The notes beneath the pieces were generated by a model that had not been told where the DNA came from, made no database searches, and was given only the letters and a program-made list of their open reading frames with translations. A stretch of DNA of 64,000 nt from Mugil cephalus (taxonomy: Eukaryota > Chordata > Actinopteri > Mugiliformes > Mugilidae). Within the stretch, counting starts at the first letter, position 1, and each line of letters opens with the position of its first letter. The stretch covers positions 18,999,668-19,063,667 of the forward strand of contig NC_061777.1 in the NCBI RefSeq assembly GCF_022458985.1. The letters are read 5' to 3'. Positions 1 through 12,254 of the stretch are shown here, piece by piece. Made by a program: the position numbers and the translations under genes.

Positions 1-3000
1 CGCCATCTGGGTCCAGGCCTTGTTACAAAGCACTGAGCCACGTGTGCTGCAGCAGGCACATGGATCCATCCACCCAACAATGGATCATTCATGCTTGAAG
101 GTGCTACTGTATTCCACACATATAAGTCTGTGCATAGAACCAGAGGTAACTGAAGTGATTTTGCTTAACAGGTCAGAGTTCATGTTGATGTGACTCTAAG
201 TGGGGTTTACCATAGTCAGAGGATACTCCATGGTGTCCAATTTAGTAAATCCCTTCAAGTATCAGATAGCACACAGCTAAATCTAATTGCTTTTTATTCT
301 AAATTGTGCACTGACCTGTTTGTCTTGTCTTTCCAAACTGGTGTAGATTTAAGTAGCCTGCCTTTGCTGACATCTGTGAGAAATTAAGGAGCTTGGCGAA
401 TGGTCAGTTCAGAGTATAGTGTTTATTATTAACAGCTTGCTTTTAGTTGTGGCGGCGTACCATCAGTTCCATCAGAACCGGGTAATAATGACCACTTGTG
501 CTTCATCTCATCTCGAAGCACCTTCGCCATCAGACGTCTTTCATCCAGCACAGCCTCTCTTGTGTGGCAAATTTCTTTCTAACATGTAATTATTCACAGC
601 AGGCCACTGTTAGTTCATGTGCCTGCTAGATGTATGTCACCTGTTGTTCACACAACCAAACGTCTATACAAGGCCTGTTGCTCCCCCTACCCTTCCTGCG
701 CCTGTGTCTTTGATCAATAATTCTGTGGCCAACCAGCAGCCATCAATATGGGCACCAGAGAGGGGCTCATTGTCATCTAATTACAGACCTACTGCTTCAT
801 GACCGAGCCGGTGCCTGAGTGAGTATGATTAAAAGTCAGCTGGGGCATGCCTCGGGTCTTTCAACTGGAACCAACAGCTTGGAAGCACGGCAAAGCCAAA
901 CAAAGTTCTCCTCAGCACGTTTGATGCAAAAGCTTTAAACATTACGCTCTCTTTTCGCAGATGAAGGTTCACAGAAGTGAGGGGTAACGTGATCGAGCAC
1001 CTAATTTGTGATTAAATTGAGAGCACCTGTGGCATCTGGAGGGGTCGACGCTGAGTCACACACTGAGTTCATCTTCAGAGAAGGGAGCCAAGTGTTAGGA
1101 CAATGGCGCCGTGAGAGGGACAGTACCATGTGTCCGAGACCATTGTTTGACTTAAGTGAGGTGAAAAGACACCGAACACAACAGGATATTGAGTGTGCAT
1201 GGCCGCCTGCATTTACGGTACGCCTCAAGCAGATGATTAATAAAAGGAAAAACACAAAACAAGAACCGTGAAAAGGAGTTCTAAAATAAACACACGAAAA
1301 ACACAGAAGAACCACAAAAATGTAAAATTACTATGAAGAGATACAAAAAAACACCCACAACTGAATAAAGTAAGGCTAATTTAAGACAAATAGACACAAA
1401 ATGAGTGCCTGAATTGACCACTACAAACTGTGTGGTGTTGTTAGATGACAACACCACACAACCAAAACAATGGGAGCACAAACTGTGGGAAAAGAGAGGC
1501 AGAACGAAGACACATCGATGCGAAATGACTGCAGAGAGATTTCCGCAACATGTGCGTGATATGCGGCAGTTGTGTGTCTCGTTCGGTCTGTGAGTCTTGC
1601 AGAAAAGACGAAGGATCAGTAAATATGCATTTGATTTGTAATTCTATAGCAGATCAGTTTGAGGCGGTCTTGTAGGTCATATTAAACCTACCGTGTAGTG
1701 GTGGATGGACAAGCTTTTTTTTTTTTTCCTGAGGGAACTCACAGGAACTACCTTCTCTTTTATTATCTTTCCTGCTATTATCACTGGCAGCGCCTGCTCG
1801 CTCTCTAATCTCCACGGCCAGCGCGGCCCGCACGCCATCCCGGTATAACTCCTCATTCTCAGGGGCCCGCTCCCTCATACATCCAGCTTCCTCCAAGGCC
1901 ATTCTCCTCATATTACCTTGCAATTCATTCAAAAGCATCAGATAGCACAAATTGAGCACTTGGTAGGCTGAGAAATTGGAGTCACATTTGACCCCATCCA
2001 GACTGAAAAAAAAAAAGCACCTCACTGTATCTACTTGTTAGTGCGCCTTATAACCTCACTTAAATGGAAAGGGCAAACTCAATTAAGCATCTCTGGCTCG
2101 CTCATCTGTTCATGTGTTCCTCGGTGACTTTAGCATTAGCGCTTTCGTCTCATCTGCATAAATCATGTTTCTTCATATATCATCATCTGAGAGTCAGAGC
2201 AGATGCAAGTCTGTGATTGAGTTTAGGTGACAACAGCACACACATGCAATCATGACCACGACAAGATTTATGAAATGGGATAATGAGTTCATATTAATGC
2301 ATGAACATACCCCGAGCTGAAGCTCAAACTCCAGATGTGCTCTTCTGTGGCTTCATTGACTCCAGTTACACCAAAGTTATTTCATCCCAGGAGGTGGATT
2401 ATTTTCATTACAGTAAAGGTTGAAAGTCATGAATGCAGTGCATTAAATTTAAATTAAAACAGAGTACACCACTTCAAGTCAGTAATTACAGTATCAAAGG
2501 GGAATCAGTCATTGTGACTAAACAAAAGTTCCCTAATTAAATAATAATCATCATCATTAACTTATAAATGTTCTGCTCTTTTTCTTTTGAACTATGTTAA
2601 AGTGCCAGTCTCAAACATTATAAATCAAAGATACATTTACCTTATCATTGCCAAAAAAAAAGTTACTGTAAATGTAATCTGTTTAAAGGGTGAGTTTGGC
2701 CAACCGAACAGACTGCTGCAGTTTCAAAATAAAAACATTTAAGTGGCAAACTACAGTTGACATTTGTGAAGTATTACCAGCAGATTCAAAGTGGTACGGA
2801 TGTTTTCTGACAGAGGATCAACTTCAAATATTCTAGGGGTTAATGGAGCAAAAATTAACAGCTGCAGTGAGCTGCTAGATGAAGAGCTGCAGACAGCAGG
2901 CTGCAAACTCCCTGCCCTTGGAATGATTTATGCAATAAAGATGTTGTTATGCTGCATTTGCTGTTACCACCAATAACTACATGTGTCATCAAACCAACCT

Positions 3001-4602
3001 GGACTGACTTCTTTGAGATGCTGTTACTTCTTTTATTTATTTTTTTAGCCCTATCCTTCTCTAAACCATCATCTAGGCTGACATTGTTGTGCTGCACAAA
3101 GAAACCCGTACTGCATTTAGTATGACTTTAGAAGAATGTTTCATTTATTCAGCAGTTTGAATGTTTGGGCCTGGAGCATTAATGTCTGTATTCGCTGAGG
3201 GAAGGGGTTGGCATTACTGATCTAATCAACATTAAGTCCTTGTGAGTCTTAATACAGTTTAAACTAACAATATATTGAGACCAGATCCGGCCCAGGGCTA
3301 AAACTGGAACCTGCGGTCTATAACAGCAGTGTTAACAGGTCTCAGCCCAGCCAGGAGAGGAAGGGGCTTTGTCCACTCAGCTCTGAAGACACAACACCGT
3401 CTGTGCTGACACACGAGCTGCCGTTTCATCCCCGCAGCTCATTGTAAATAACAGAAAAGCTCTTTCAATGGGAAACAAACCTGCTTTGTGTTCCTCCGTC
3501 CACACATCTAAACTACTCAAGTGCTGCACGCCGGTCTTCCTCACAGCACTGGACTCCGGGGCCAGTTCTTTTGGAGGGGCTCCGTCTGTGCTGCTAAACA
3601 TCAAAATTGCTGGTCAGGTTTATTGCTCCTGCTCTGTGATGCTCAGGTTTCCCCTCATCTGGTCTACATAAGACACGAGTCGAAAGCACGTGTTGGCTTC
3701 AGTTTGGTGTCTGATTTAGGATGGAGGTGAGGATCCAAAAATATTACAACACTTCTGACGTATAGCATCTGTCCATGCTTATAGATTTCCATGAAAAGGG
3801 TTCAAATGAGCATGCGTAAAAACAAAGGTACTATTGTTCCGGTGTAATGGTAGTTAGACTTTAAATGATCAAGTCTAGTAGCAATGACTTGCCTCATCTC
3901 TCACTTATTGCAAGAAAAGAGACTTTGGCTACTTCCAATCATATAAATATTCATAATTATAAATTATTATAAATGACTATAAACCCAGGTTAACAAACTG
4001 GAGGAGATGTTGTCACACTTACATAAAGTTGGACGAACAGTTTTTATACAGGAGTTTTGGGCCCGATTAAGAATACAGATAGAGTCTGAGATTAGGATTT
4101 GAAGTACACAACCCTTAATCTAAATTTCCTTTTAATTGCAACAGTGCCATGTAGGCTAAATGTTAGGACATTTTATAGTTAAAAATAAATTTGCCACTAC
4201 TCTACCACTAGAGAATAGAATGGAAACATTATTAACATGTGCGTTAGTTACAGTACGTACTTCAATCCCTTGCCATTTATTATACTTTGTAACATCTGAC
4301 CATATCTGACAGGACTGTGGTGCCACGCCAGACATTAAACGTTACTGATTTAAAACCATCTGCGAGGAGTTTTTTTTTTTTTTGTATGACACACACACAT
4401 TCATCTCAGCTCTTTTTCCCAGCAGCAGAGCCTGTCTGCAGCGCTGCAGTGTCCTGGCACGGTTTTAATTATTAAGTTATCCACTAACAGCGTCTCTGTC
4501 TGGAAGAGTCCATCTGCCAGCCAAGAAGAAGAAGAAGAAGATACAGGAGCTGGTGAGTGATAAATCATCTGAACCGTGAGATGAAATTCTACTTTTTTTT
4601 CT

Positions 4603-4722
4603 CACTTTTATTTGCATTTTAAGTTGTGTACATGTGTGCATCTGTCTCGTGCCCAGAGTCAAGAGACTTTAAGGTTAAGAGAGCAGCAAACATGTACACA
4701 ACTTAAAACACAAATAAAAGTG
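4603..4722. repeat. Inverted repeat, 32-bp arms, 56-nt loop
   Basis: Bases 4,603-4,634 and 4,691-4,722 are reverse complements at 30 of 32 positions; the two mismatches are adjacent. Each arm contains the core TTAAGTTGTGTACATG or its complement. A transcript from either strand could fold into a long hairpin. It may be a small palindromic transposon remnant or a hairpin RNA. I see no flanking target-site duplication that decides between these. Confidence 0.75.
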
Positions 4723-7700
4723 AAAAAGCCTTTTGACTCTGTGCATCAAAGTGCACTGTGCTTTATCATAGGTGATAAGGTTCTCAATCAATTTGCATCT
4801 TATATGAAAAAGTGCTGCATAAAGACATTACTGCAACACTGGAACTACAATCTCTGCATTTCTCCTTGTAATTGCATTATTTAATATTTGTGTGTGATTT
4901 ATAAGACATTTTTTTCTGTTCCTGTTTCCTAAGCGCTGGTCTATCTTGTGAAAGAGATGCTTGTATCAATGGGACGACGCGTTTAAATATAGGATTAAAT
5001 AAAAAGTTTTGATGCTGTATGCGGGTGAAGATATGTTTCACTTGCAGCATCCGTCTAACAGTATGCATATGTGTAGCCATGGTATGGTGAAGTGCTTTGG
5101 CAGAGAACCTTTAAACCATCAAACAGCAGCGTGTTTGTTTTAAATCCTTAAGTGTCGATGGAGAACCATCAGTCCAGCCGAGAGTTGACAGTATGGGTCA
5201 TCAAAGAGCCTTTACTGCTACCGTGTCTCACAAAAAACTCCAAACAATGGCAGGAAGGGGCTGCAAGTCTTCAGGAGATGAGCCACACACAAACATCTTC
5301 AAGCAGGATTCATCAGACTGGCGCTGGGGTTGAGGGGGGTCCATCCATTTCCTGTTTTTACCTCCCGGCGAAGCGGCGACAAGGGCGTGCGTGTGCCACC
5401 GTCGCTAATGACTTAAGACTTGTAAGGCGCAGCTAACACAATCATTCAATGCTCTATTATGCCCAGCAGAATGGAAGTGGTGCAGACTTCCCTGGATTTG
5501 CGCATATTGTGTATTGGCGGCAACGTCATCTCGTCATTAGTGGTGACCAGAAATGATGCCAGTGACCGTGTGTCTCCAGCTACCGACACAATGGTTTGTT
5601 AACAGTCTCCCAACTCAGAGGACATCCTCCCCATATGGCCGAGAGAGCCTGGCTCCAATACTAATCTGCTCCCACTGTTTATAAAATAAACAGGCCCCTG
5701 AACACTAACCTACAGCCCGCCCACTCCTGCACCCTCTACTCTACATCTGGCTGACCTTTGACCTGAGCCGTTTGAACAGTGTTTCCTGTCCAGTGCAATG
5801 TGAATACAGTGTAATGGCAAAATCAACACTGTAGACATTTTTTTAGGAGGGGATTACCAACACATCCGCGCGGAGGTGGCACATGTGGCAGCCGCCATCG
5901 CACACATGAGCACAAAAAAAAAATTAAAAATGGAGGACTCATGCTAGGCTGTAAACAAGCACTCATTTAGATAAGGCTCTGTTTAGTGGTGTTAGGTTTC
6001 TTCTAATGACGAAATCCGTGGTATTCTTTTTTCCAAAACAAGGATCTTCACGCACACATCTCCAGCAGACACCCCCGCCCCGTCTTGGTGGGAGCCTTCT
6101 AGGCCCGCTGGTGGAGGACTGAGAAGAGATAAGCCCGTGGTCGGCCTCCATCAACACATGAGGCTTTCCAAAGCGAGTAGAGTTACAGACAGGCACTCCT
6201 CTGGGGCTCAGTGGGAGTGGGAGCGGGCTGGGACGGAGCTGCTCAGACATTGGTAGGTTGTTAATCTGCCCCCAGCCGGCCTGCTGATGCCCACCATCTG
6301 TGTCTGTAACTCATCACCCCGCCGCCAGGAGCCTCCGCAGGCACACACACAAGTAAACAAACTCCCAGAGAGAGCCATTTAACGGCTAATTCTCTACCTG
6401 GCTTAGGTAATTGCTGATTATCAGCGCCACCCAAAAAGCGGAGGACGGGAGCTAGCGGAGACATAGGGTATAAGGGGGAGCCAGATGTGAGAAGGGGACC
6501 ATTAACTTTCGGGTTGTTTCATCGTCCTCATTAAGAGGGGCATTTGTGCCAAGCCAAACAGAAATATAGCTCAATCAGGACACAAGTATGTGAAGAAACT
6601 ACTGTGACAGGTTTAATTACCACCAGCAGGGATTCTAGTCAACAGACTTTCGGGAGTGTCAGGAAAACTGTGGGCTGCTGGTTATGCTTCATTTACTTGA
6701 CAAGACTTCACAGTCATAATTGCGCAGGCCTCTGGCTCCACTGAGCCAGGGGATGTAAAGGGTTAAGAGGTCAGGAGGATGGGCGCAGCACAGGGGTGGG
6801 GGGACAAACAGGCGGAGATTAAGCGAAACGCCTGAAACTCCTCAAGGAGTATGACAGCCGCACAGGTGTGCAGCACTTACCCCCACGTAACCCCCACACA
6901 CACCCATCGTTTGGGGCTGAAGTATCCCTTGGGCGTAGCAGCAGGCAGGTGATTAGCAGATACAATTACTATGCCTCACTTAGCTTTGCACCGTTCAGTC
7001 TCGTGGCTGAATCTTACTGACAGAGACAAGTCGGTCGCTCTATGTGAACTGAAGGCTGAGCTGAATGACTAACTTTTTAAAAATCTGTGCGAAATAGTTG
7101 GACGGTGATGCTGTGTCATTTCTGTTTTGTGTAAGAGGTGAAGCGAAGGCTATCAGTGCATCTATTGTTTTTTTTTGTAACAAAAGAGATCAGATATTTT
7201 CTCAGAAACATCGCAATTGTTTCAATGTATTCAAAGTATGTATGTAGGGTTGAGTGTTTTTTTCTCATGGCTGTTTCCAATCCAATGTTACTCACCTCGA
7301 GGGTCTTTTCAGTTCAGCACCCCCCCTCCTCAACCCAGTAATTTTCATACAGTCCCTAATGCGGTGCGGCGCGTCCACAGGGAGTAGCTCGAACGAGAGC
7401 TGTGATGACATTTAAAGCACTTTGCTAAATGCACTCATGAGAATTTTTGGGTGTTATTCCATGTTAAATTTACCCGCTAAGTATCATCCATGTCTGTAGC
7501 CATTTGGACACCCTAAATAGAAGTACGCTTATACAATGGAAACAGCACTGGTGCCAAAACTGCACTTCCAACACAGGCAAACTCTAGCCTATGTTACAGG
7601 ATAGTTGAGACTGCAGGCCCCGCTCCAGACTAAAAAACATTAACAGGTATTTATAACATTATTCAGCAGCGGCCTCCTTTTGGGATGATTTACAATAGCT

Positions 7701-8218
7701 CACAGGGGCCAAACGATTGAAAACATTTATGTGGGAGCTGTTATGTTTTCATCCAGACGAGACCTACACGCCCAGGCAACCAGTATTCAAACTACACTAT
7801 ATTAAAAAGAAAAAGTAGACACAGGTAATTTGGTCTGGATGTGGACAAGTGCCAAGTCGTCCATAATGTTAAGGGAGGAAGATAAAAGTGAGGGCTTTTC
7901 CTCTGGCAGATGAACATAAGAGGTCCACACAGAAAGAACAACACAGCCATGATTCAATTATGCGCCCTGGAACCCAACACACGGATCCCTCTTCTTAGTG
8001 CCTCCTGCACGAAGACTAATGTTTTCCCTAGGCGCAATAAATAATGTTTTATTCCCTCTGCCACGGAAAGTTCACCTGCACGGACGATCACGGTGTCTGC
8101 CCTCGTATTTGTTACTGCGGCCTTTTAATTTGACCTGAGTCAACCTGTCATGCTCCATCAAACGTGGGAATCGGATACCTCAGGAACACAGGCGCCTTTG
8201 CTTTACGTTATGCCCCAC

Positions 8219-8243
8219 TACCACCACCACCACCACCACCACT
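8219..8243 (+). repeat. ACC trinucleotide microsatellite
   Basis: About seven uninterrupted ACC units are followed by ACTGCCGCCG. It is an ordinary simple repeat in intergenic DNA. The histidine run it produces in one forward frame is a by-product of the repeat. Confidence 0.9.
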
Positions 8244-10157
8244 GCCGCCGCCCAGTGCCTCAACACACTGAGCCTGGGAGAAAGTCACCCGCATCACATG
8301 AATCAAGCACTGTGACAGGGGTCCGTTGGGTCTGGGATCACACGGAGGATCACAAGTCTCTCTTTTTACTGCTCCCTCTCCCGTCTCTGTTAGCTGGGGA
8401 TGAGAGAGGCGGGATGGCCGTCTAAAGGCATATATTTCCGTTGATGGAGAGATAAATCAGATCATTTCTGGAGTAAGGAAGAGAGCACAGAGGGAGCCTT
8501 CTTGGTCACCCCCCTTTGAGATGTAAATGGCACGGTGGCACTGAAAGAGGGCCAGGTGTCCGATGCAAAGAGGGAAAGCGTGACGGTGCATGCATTCCTC
8601 AGGGACCTAGACCATTAACTGTTGCCGTGCCTCGTGTGCGCAAACATCAGATCTCATAATGGCCTGTAATGGCCCTGGTGGACACACTTTATAAGTATGA
8701 TTAATAGCTATTGACGGGGTTCCCCTTCAAGGCAGATAGACAATACTCATGTCGACACAGAATACAGCAGATTAAGTAGCAACTACCACTGTGACAATTT
8801 CCAAATGACGTGTAACTTGCCGCCTTCTGTTCATCGCCGCACTGAACCCTTGACGACCAGAGGTCAACAGCTGCAGCTCACACCTTGCTGGACGATTAGA
8901 AATCAGTTAGTGGGCTTAGAGGGGTCATCAAGTCAGCAGTTTGCAGTGAACTCTGTAAAGCCTGAGGCAAAAACCTCAAATATCCCACACCTCAAGGTGG
9001 AGACAAGAGGCATTAGGCAGCTCAAATAGTGAATTAAGAAAAGAATAGCAACCCGTTATTAGTCCAAACGAGGAGAGGGAGTGGGAATGGCCTCTTTGGG
9101 AAGGGTTAGGGGTTCAAGCTGAAGAAAAAGCCTTAAAGGAGAAAGGTCAAATATGTCGTAGAAACACTCCTACAGCAGCTTTACAATCTTCCCTTCATTT
9201 CTGGGATGCCCAGACATACAGACACCAGACCATGGACTCCCATTTGATAAGACCTTGCACCATGTCGTCCTGTCTTAGATGATGTATTTGACATGATGCA
9301 GAATGAAACCGTTACACAGTTCTCCCATTATAGTATCAGTGATAATGAAAATTAACTAATCTTCCGCTCTTAGACCAACACACTGAGAACAATGCAACGT
9401 AGACATTAGCTAGTGGTGGAGTTATTCCACCCCAAATTGAACTAATAAAAAACAAATGAACAACACAAGAAAAAAACCCAATGTGTTTTATGTGTCCGGA
9501 CATTCAGTCTAATCCTAAAAAGTGAGTGGCAGGATGCAAAGGGAATTTTTATTTAAAAGTTGACTGACAGTTTCCTAAGAACATGTTTATAATTGTATAA
9601 TATAAGATGAAGTCCATCCATTAAAACCCTTTAGTCCACCCCACCGTGTTGTTAGACATGCTGTCTGATTTCTTGATAGTGTATTTTTTTTTTAAGCCAG
9701 ATATATTTGTATACACATTGTATTTAGTAAAAGGCAACTATTACTACCAGAGGGGAACAAATGATAATTTCATTATCATCAAAATAGTTTTATTCTTTAG
9801 TAAAGAAAGTGAGCTTACTTTGAAATTTGTTTGTACATTGTCTACATGCAGGTAATTTATGAGAATATTGACCATAATGCATTTCTTACTAACAGCTTAT
9901 TAAAATTAATATGCAGCTAAATGGAAAATCTAGAGCTTTTATTTCTAAATGCCACTTTGTGGCGCTTTTTAGATTAGTGTTCTAAGCTAAACTATTAGCT
10001 GGTTATATGTTAGTAGGAAGATCACCGATATAAAGTACTGATATCAATACATTCTCTGGACTCAGAAATAAGAAGTAAACCACTTTAGGTTATGGCTCTG
10101 GACAAATTTACGGAAAAATAAATAGTGGGCAAAAATGGTCACATGTATTTGTACATC

Positions 10158-12254
10158 TTTATTCAAAAGTAGAGATGTCACGTCACCATTAGCTGTGGCG
10201 CGCTTCAACATGTTATGGAAAAATGTAGTTAAGGTAACTGCTGATCCGTGTTACATGTGCTGCAACATTAATAAACGTGTACAGTAATGAAGACATCTTG
10301 TTTTGTCACACATTGTGAAACACTGCCTCGTTTCGAAGCGATGACTGTGGTGCCCCATCTGCTGGTGAACACAAGACACTGCACAGGTAGAAAGCTTAAC
10401 ATGTCCAAAGACTCTTGTTATACAATGCAACAGAAATGCTTTAAGTTGGCTTTACGCTAAATTTAACATTAAACTCATGCCCCGTGGTTGTCAACTATCT
10501 CTTTCAGAAGGCTAGTGTAAATGGCGAAAAATAATACCCATCAGTCTTCTCAGATTAACCTTTTTCTCCTAGTGTTACAAATATTGACCTAAAGTGGACT
10601 GGTCCCAGACAGCTTTTGCCATTTCTGTAACTGCTCAATAAAATATAGCAATAAACGTTGAGAAACAGATTTCAAATTACAAAACAGTTATTTTTTACAT
10701 GAAATATATCTACACAGAGCATTAAATTAAAATGTAACATGAGTGAAATGTGATACAAGCGACTTAAAACTACAGAGTACAGGTGAGTGGCTGCTTGCTA
10801 AACGTCATCCTTTTAATCCCCACTGCTGTTTATAACTGACCTACACATGCAGAATTATACACACAAACACATTTCATATGTGTGCTCGTGTTTGTCAAAA
10901 CTCCCTTTGCGACTGTTACGCAAGTTAGAAAAAGATTAAGACATATAAAAGGATTGTCACGTTTTAGGGGGGGAAAATAGCTTCATAGCAAATGTAAATC
11001 TCCGTATTTCCCAAAAAAAATGAGGCAGGTTCTCTCAAGAAAAATATCCCAGTAGATCTTGAAATCCCATGATCCCCTCCTGACCGTGTGCACAGGATAA
11101 GCTTGGTCACAGGTAACAGGTCGTAGATGGTCTCTGAACAGTCTTGGTTTGCTTTGGAAATTCTAGCAAAATATCATACAAAAATAGACACGACATCTCA
11201 GTGGCTCCGACTTGAGCAGTGCCGAGAGGAAGGTCAGCACCATTAGGTGATCTGCGATCGCTCAGTGTCCAAGGGCCGACGGGGAAACACATGCACGAAT
11301 ACGTGCATCATGCTTATTAGCATTTGGCAAGAGACAGCGTTTAAATTGACGAGCTTTTAAGAAGGCAGGAATGTGTCATACAGTGAGGAATGTCCAGTGT
11401 TCTCCTCTCTGCTGCCCGAGTAACATGAATTACTGCTGCTCCAAAGTGGCTGGAAGCGCCTGGCACAGTGAGGAGTTAATACCGAGCTGAACCGCAGCAG
11501 CTCAACCGACTCTGAAAAAAAGTGACCATCTGTGCACTAGCAGGGCATAAACACACACATACATACCACAAATCAACTGATCAAATGTAATTGCCCTCTA
11601 AATAATTTGAGAAGCTGATTCAAAATTAGGATTATAAAACATGATGCAAAGAAAAGTGAGGCTTAGAATAACCTCTCCTGTGTCCAGGCTTACTAACAGT
11701 AATGTAACAGGAAGCACAGCTGGAACTACGAGGCTGCCCTCTAGTGACCAAACTCCATATTGAACTACAATGACTTGAAACGTAACTTTATAACAATTTG
11801 CATCTTGCGCTGCACAGTATTACCAGTGAAATCTAGTGTTGAATTTGAAACGCGTACAAATTCGCATAAGCAATGGCACCTTATTATTCTTTACGTCCCA
11901 CTTAGACCTTTCAGCACTTTACTCCCAGTATCTCAGTAACTTGTCTCCCTTTCATAAAGAATACTAAGCCTTACGGTCTGAATAACAGCATCAAGCATCA
12001 AGAGGAGGCAACAGCAGCTTCAAGTTGACAAACGGCAAAAGCATCAAAGTAGTTCTACACTTAGCAATGACGCTTTAGTGTATGCTAATAATATCATAGG
12101 CAAAATTGGGTTTAGGATGAATACAAAATAGTCCCTTAGTAGAATAATAGTAATGCTGGCCAGTCAGAAACTTTGGCACTGATGGCTGGTTTTTGAATGG
12201 AGGGTGCTGGTGCTTTGTCCACACACATACAAACAGAGAGACAGTGCTGCAGAG
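10158..12254 (-). other. tbc1d10a: Probable tbc1d10a 3' untranslated region
   Basis: This follows the tbc1d10a stop codon on the minus strand. A canonical AATAAA (read on the minus strand) lies at 10,158-10,163. If used, it gives a 3' UTR of about 2.1 kb. No other gene lies between. The exact cleavage site is inferred, and other weaker signals exist further left, for example near 9,941. Confidence 0.45.

Larger units (their letters stand above)
1..10157. other. Intergenic region without a supported gene
   Basis: I see no spliced gene, tRNA or intact mobile element here. Open frames are short (longest 123 codons), low in complexity, and match no family I recognise. The stretch holds simple repeats: a poly-T/poly-A tract near 1,719-1,728, an AAG run near 4,525, an ACC run near 8,220 and CA-rich tracts. 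It also holds a long inverted repeat near 4,603-4,722, listed separately. Parts of 5,590-6,480 and 8,040-8,720 are GC-richer and less repetitive, and could be conserved regulatory DNA; that is inference, because no alignment is available. The right end probably abuts the 3' end of tbc1d10a. Confidence 0.6.

Noticed and set aside
1654-2025. 123-codon minus-strand frame
   Set aside because: It is built around A/T homopolymers at both ends, resembles no family and has no splice partners.
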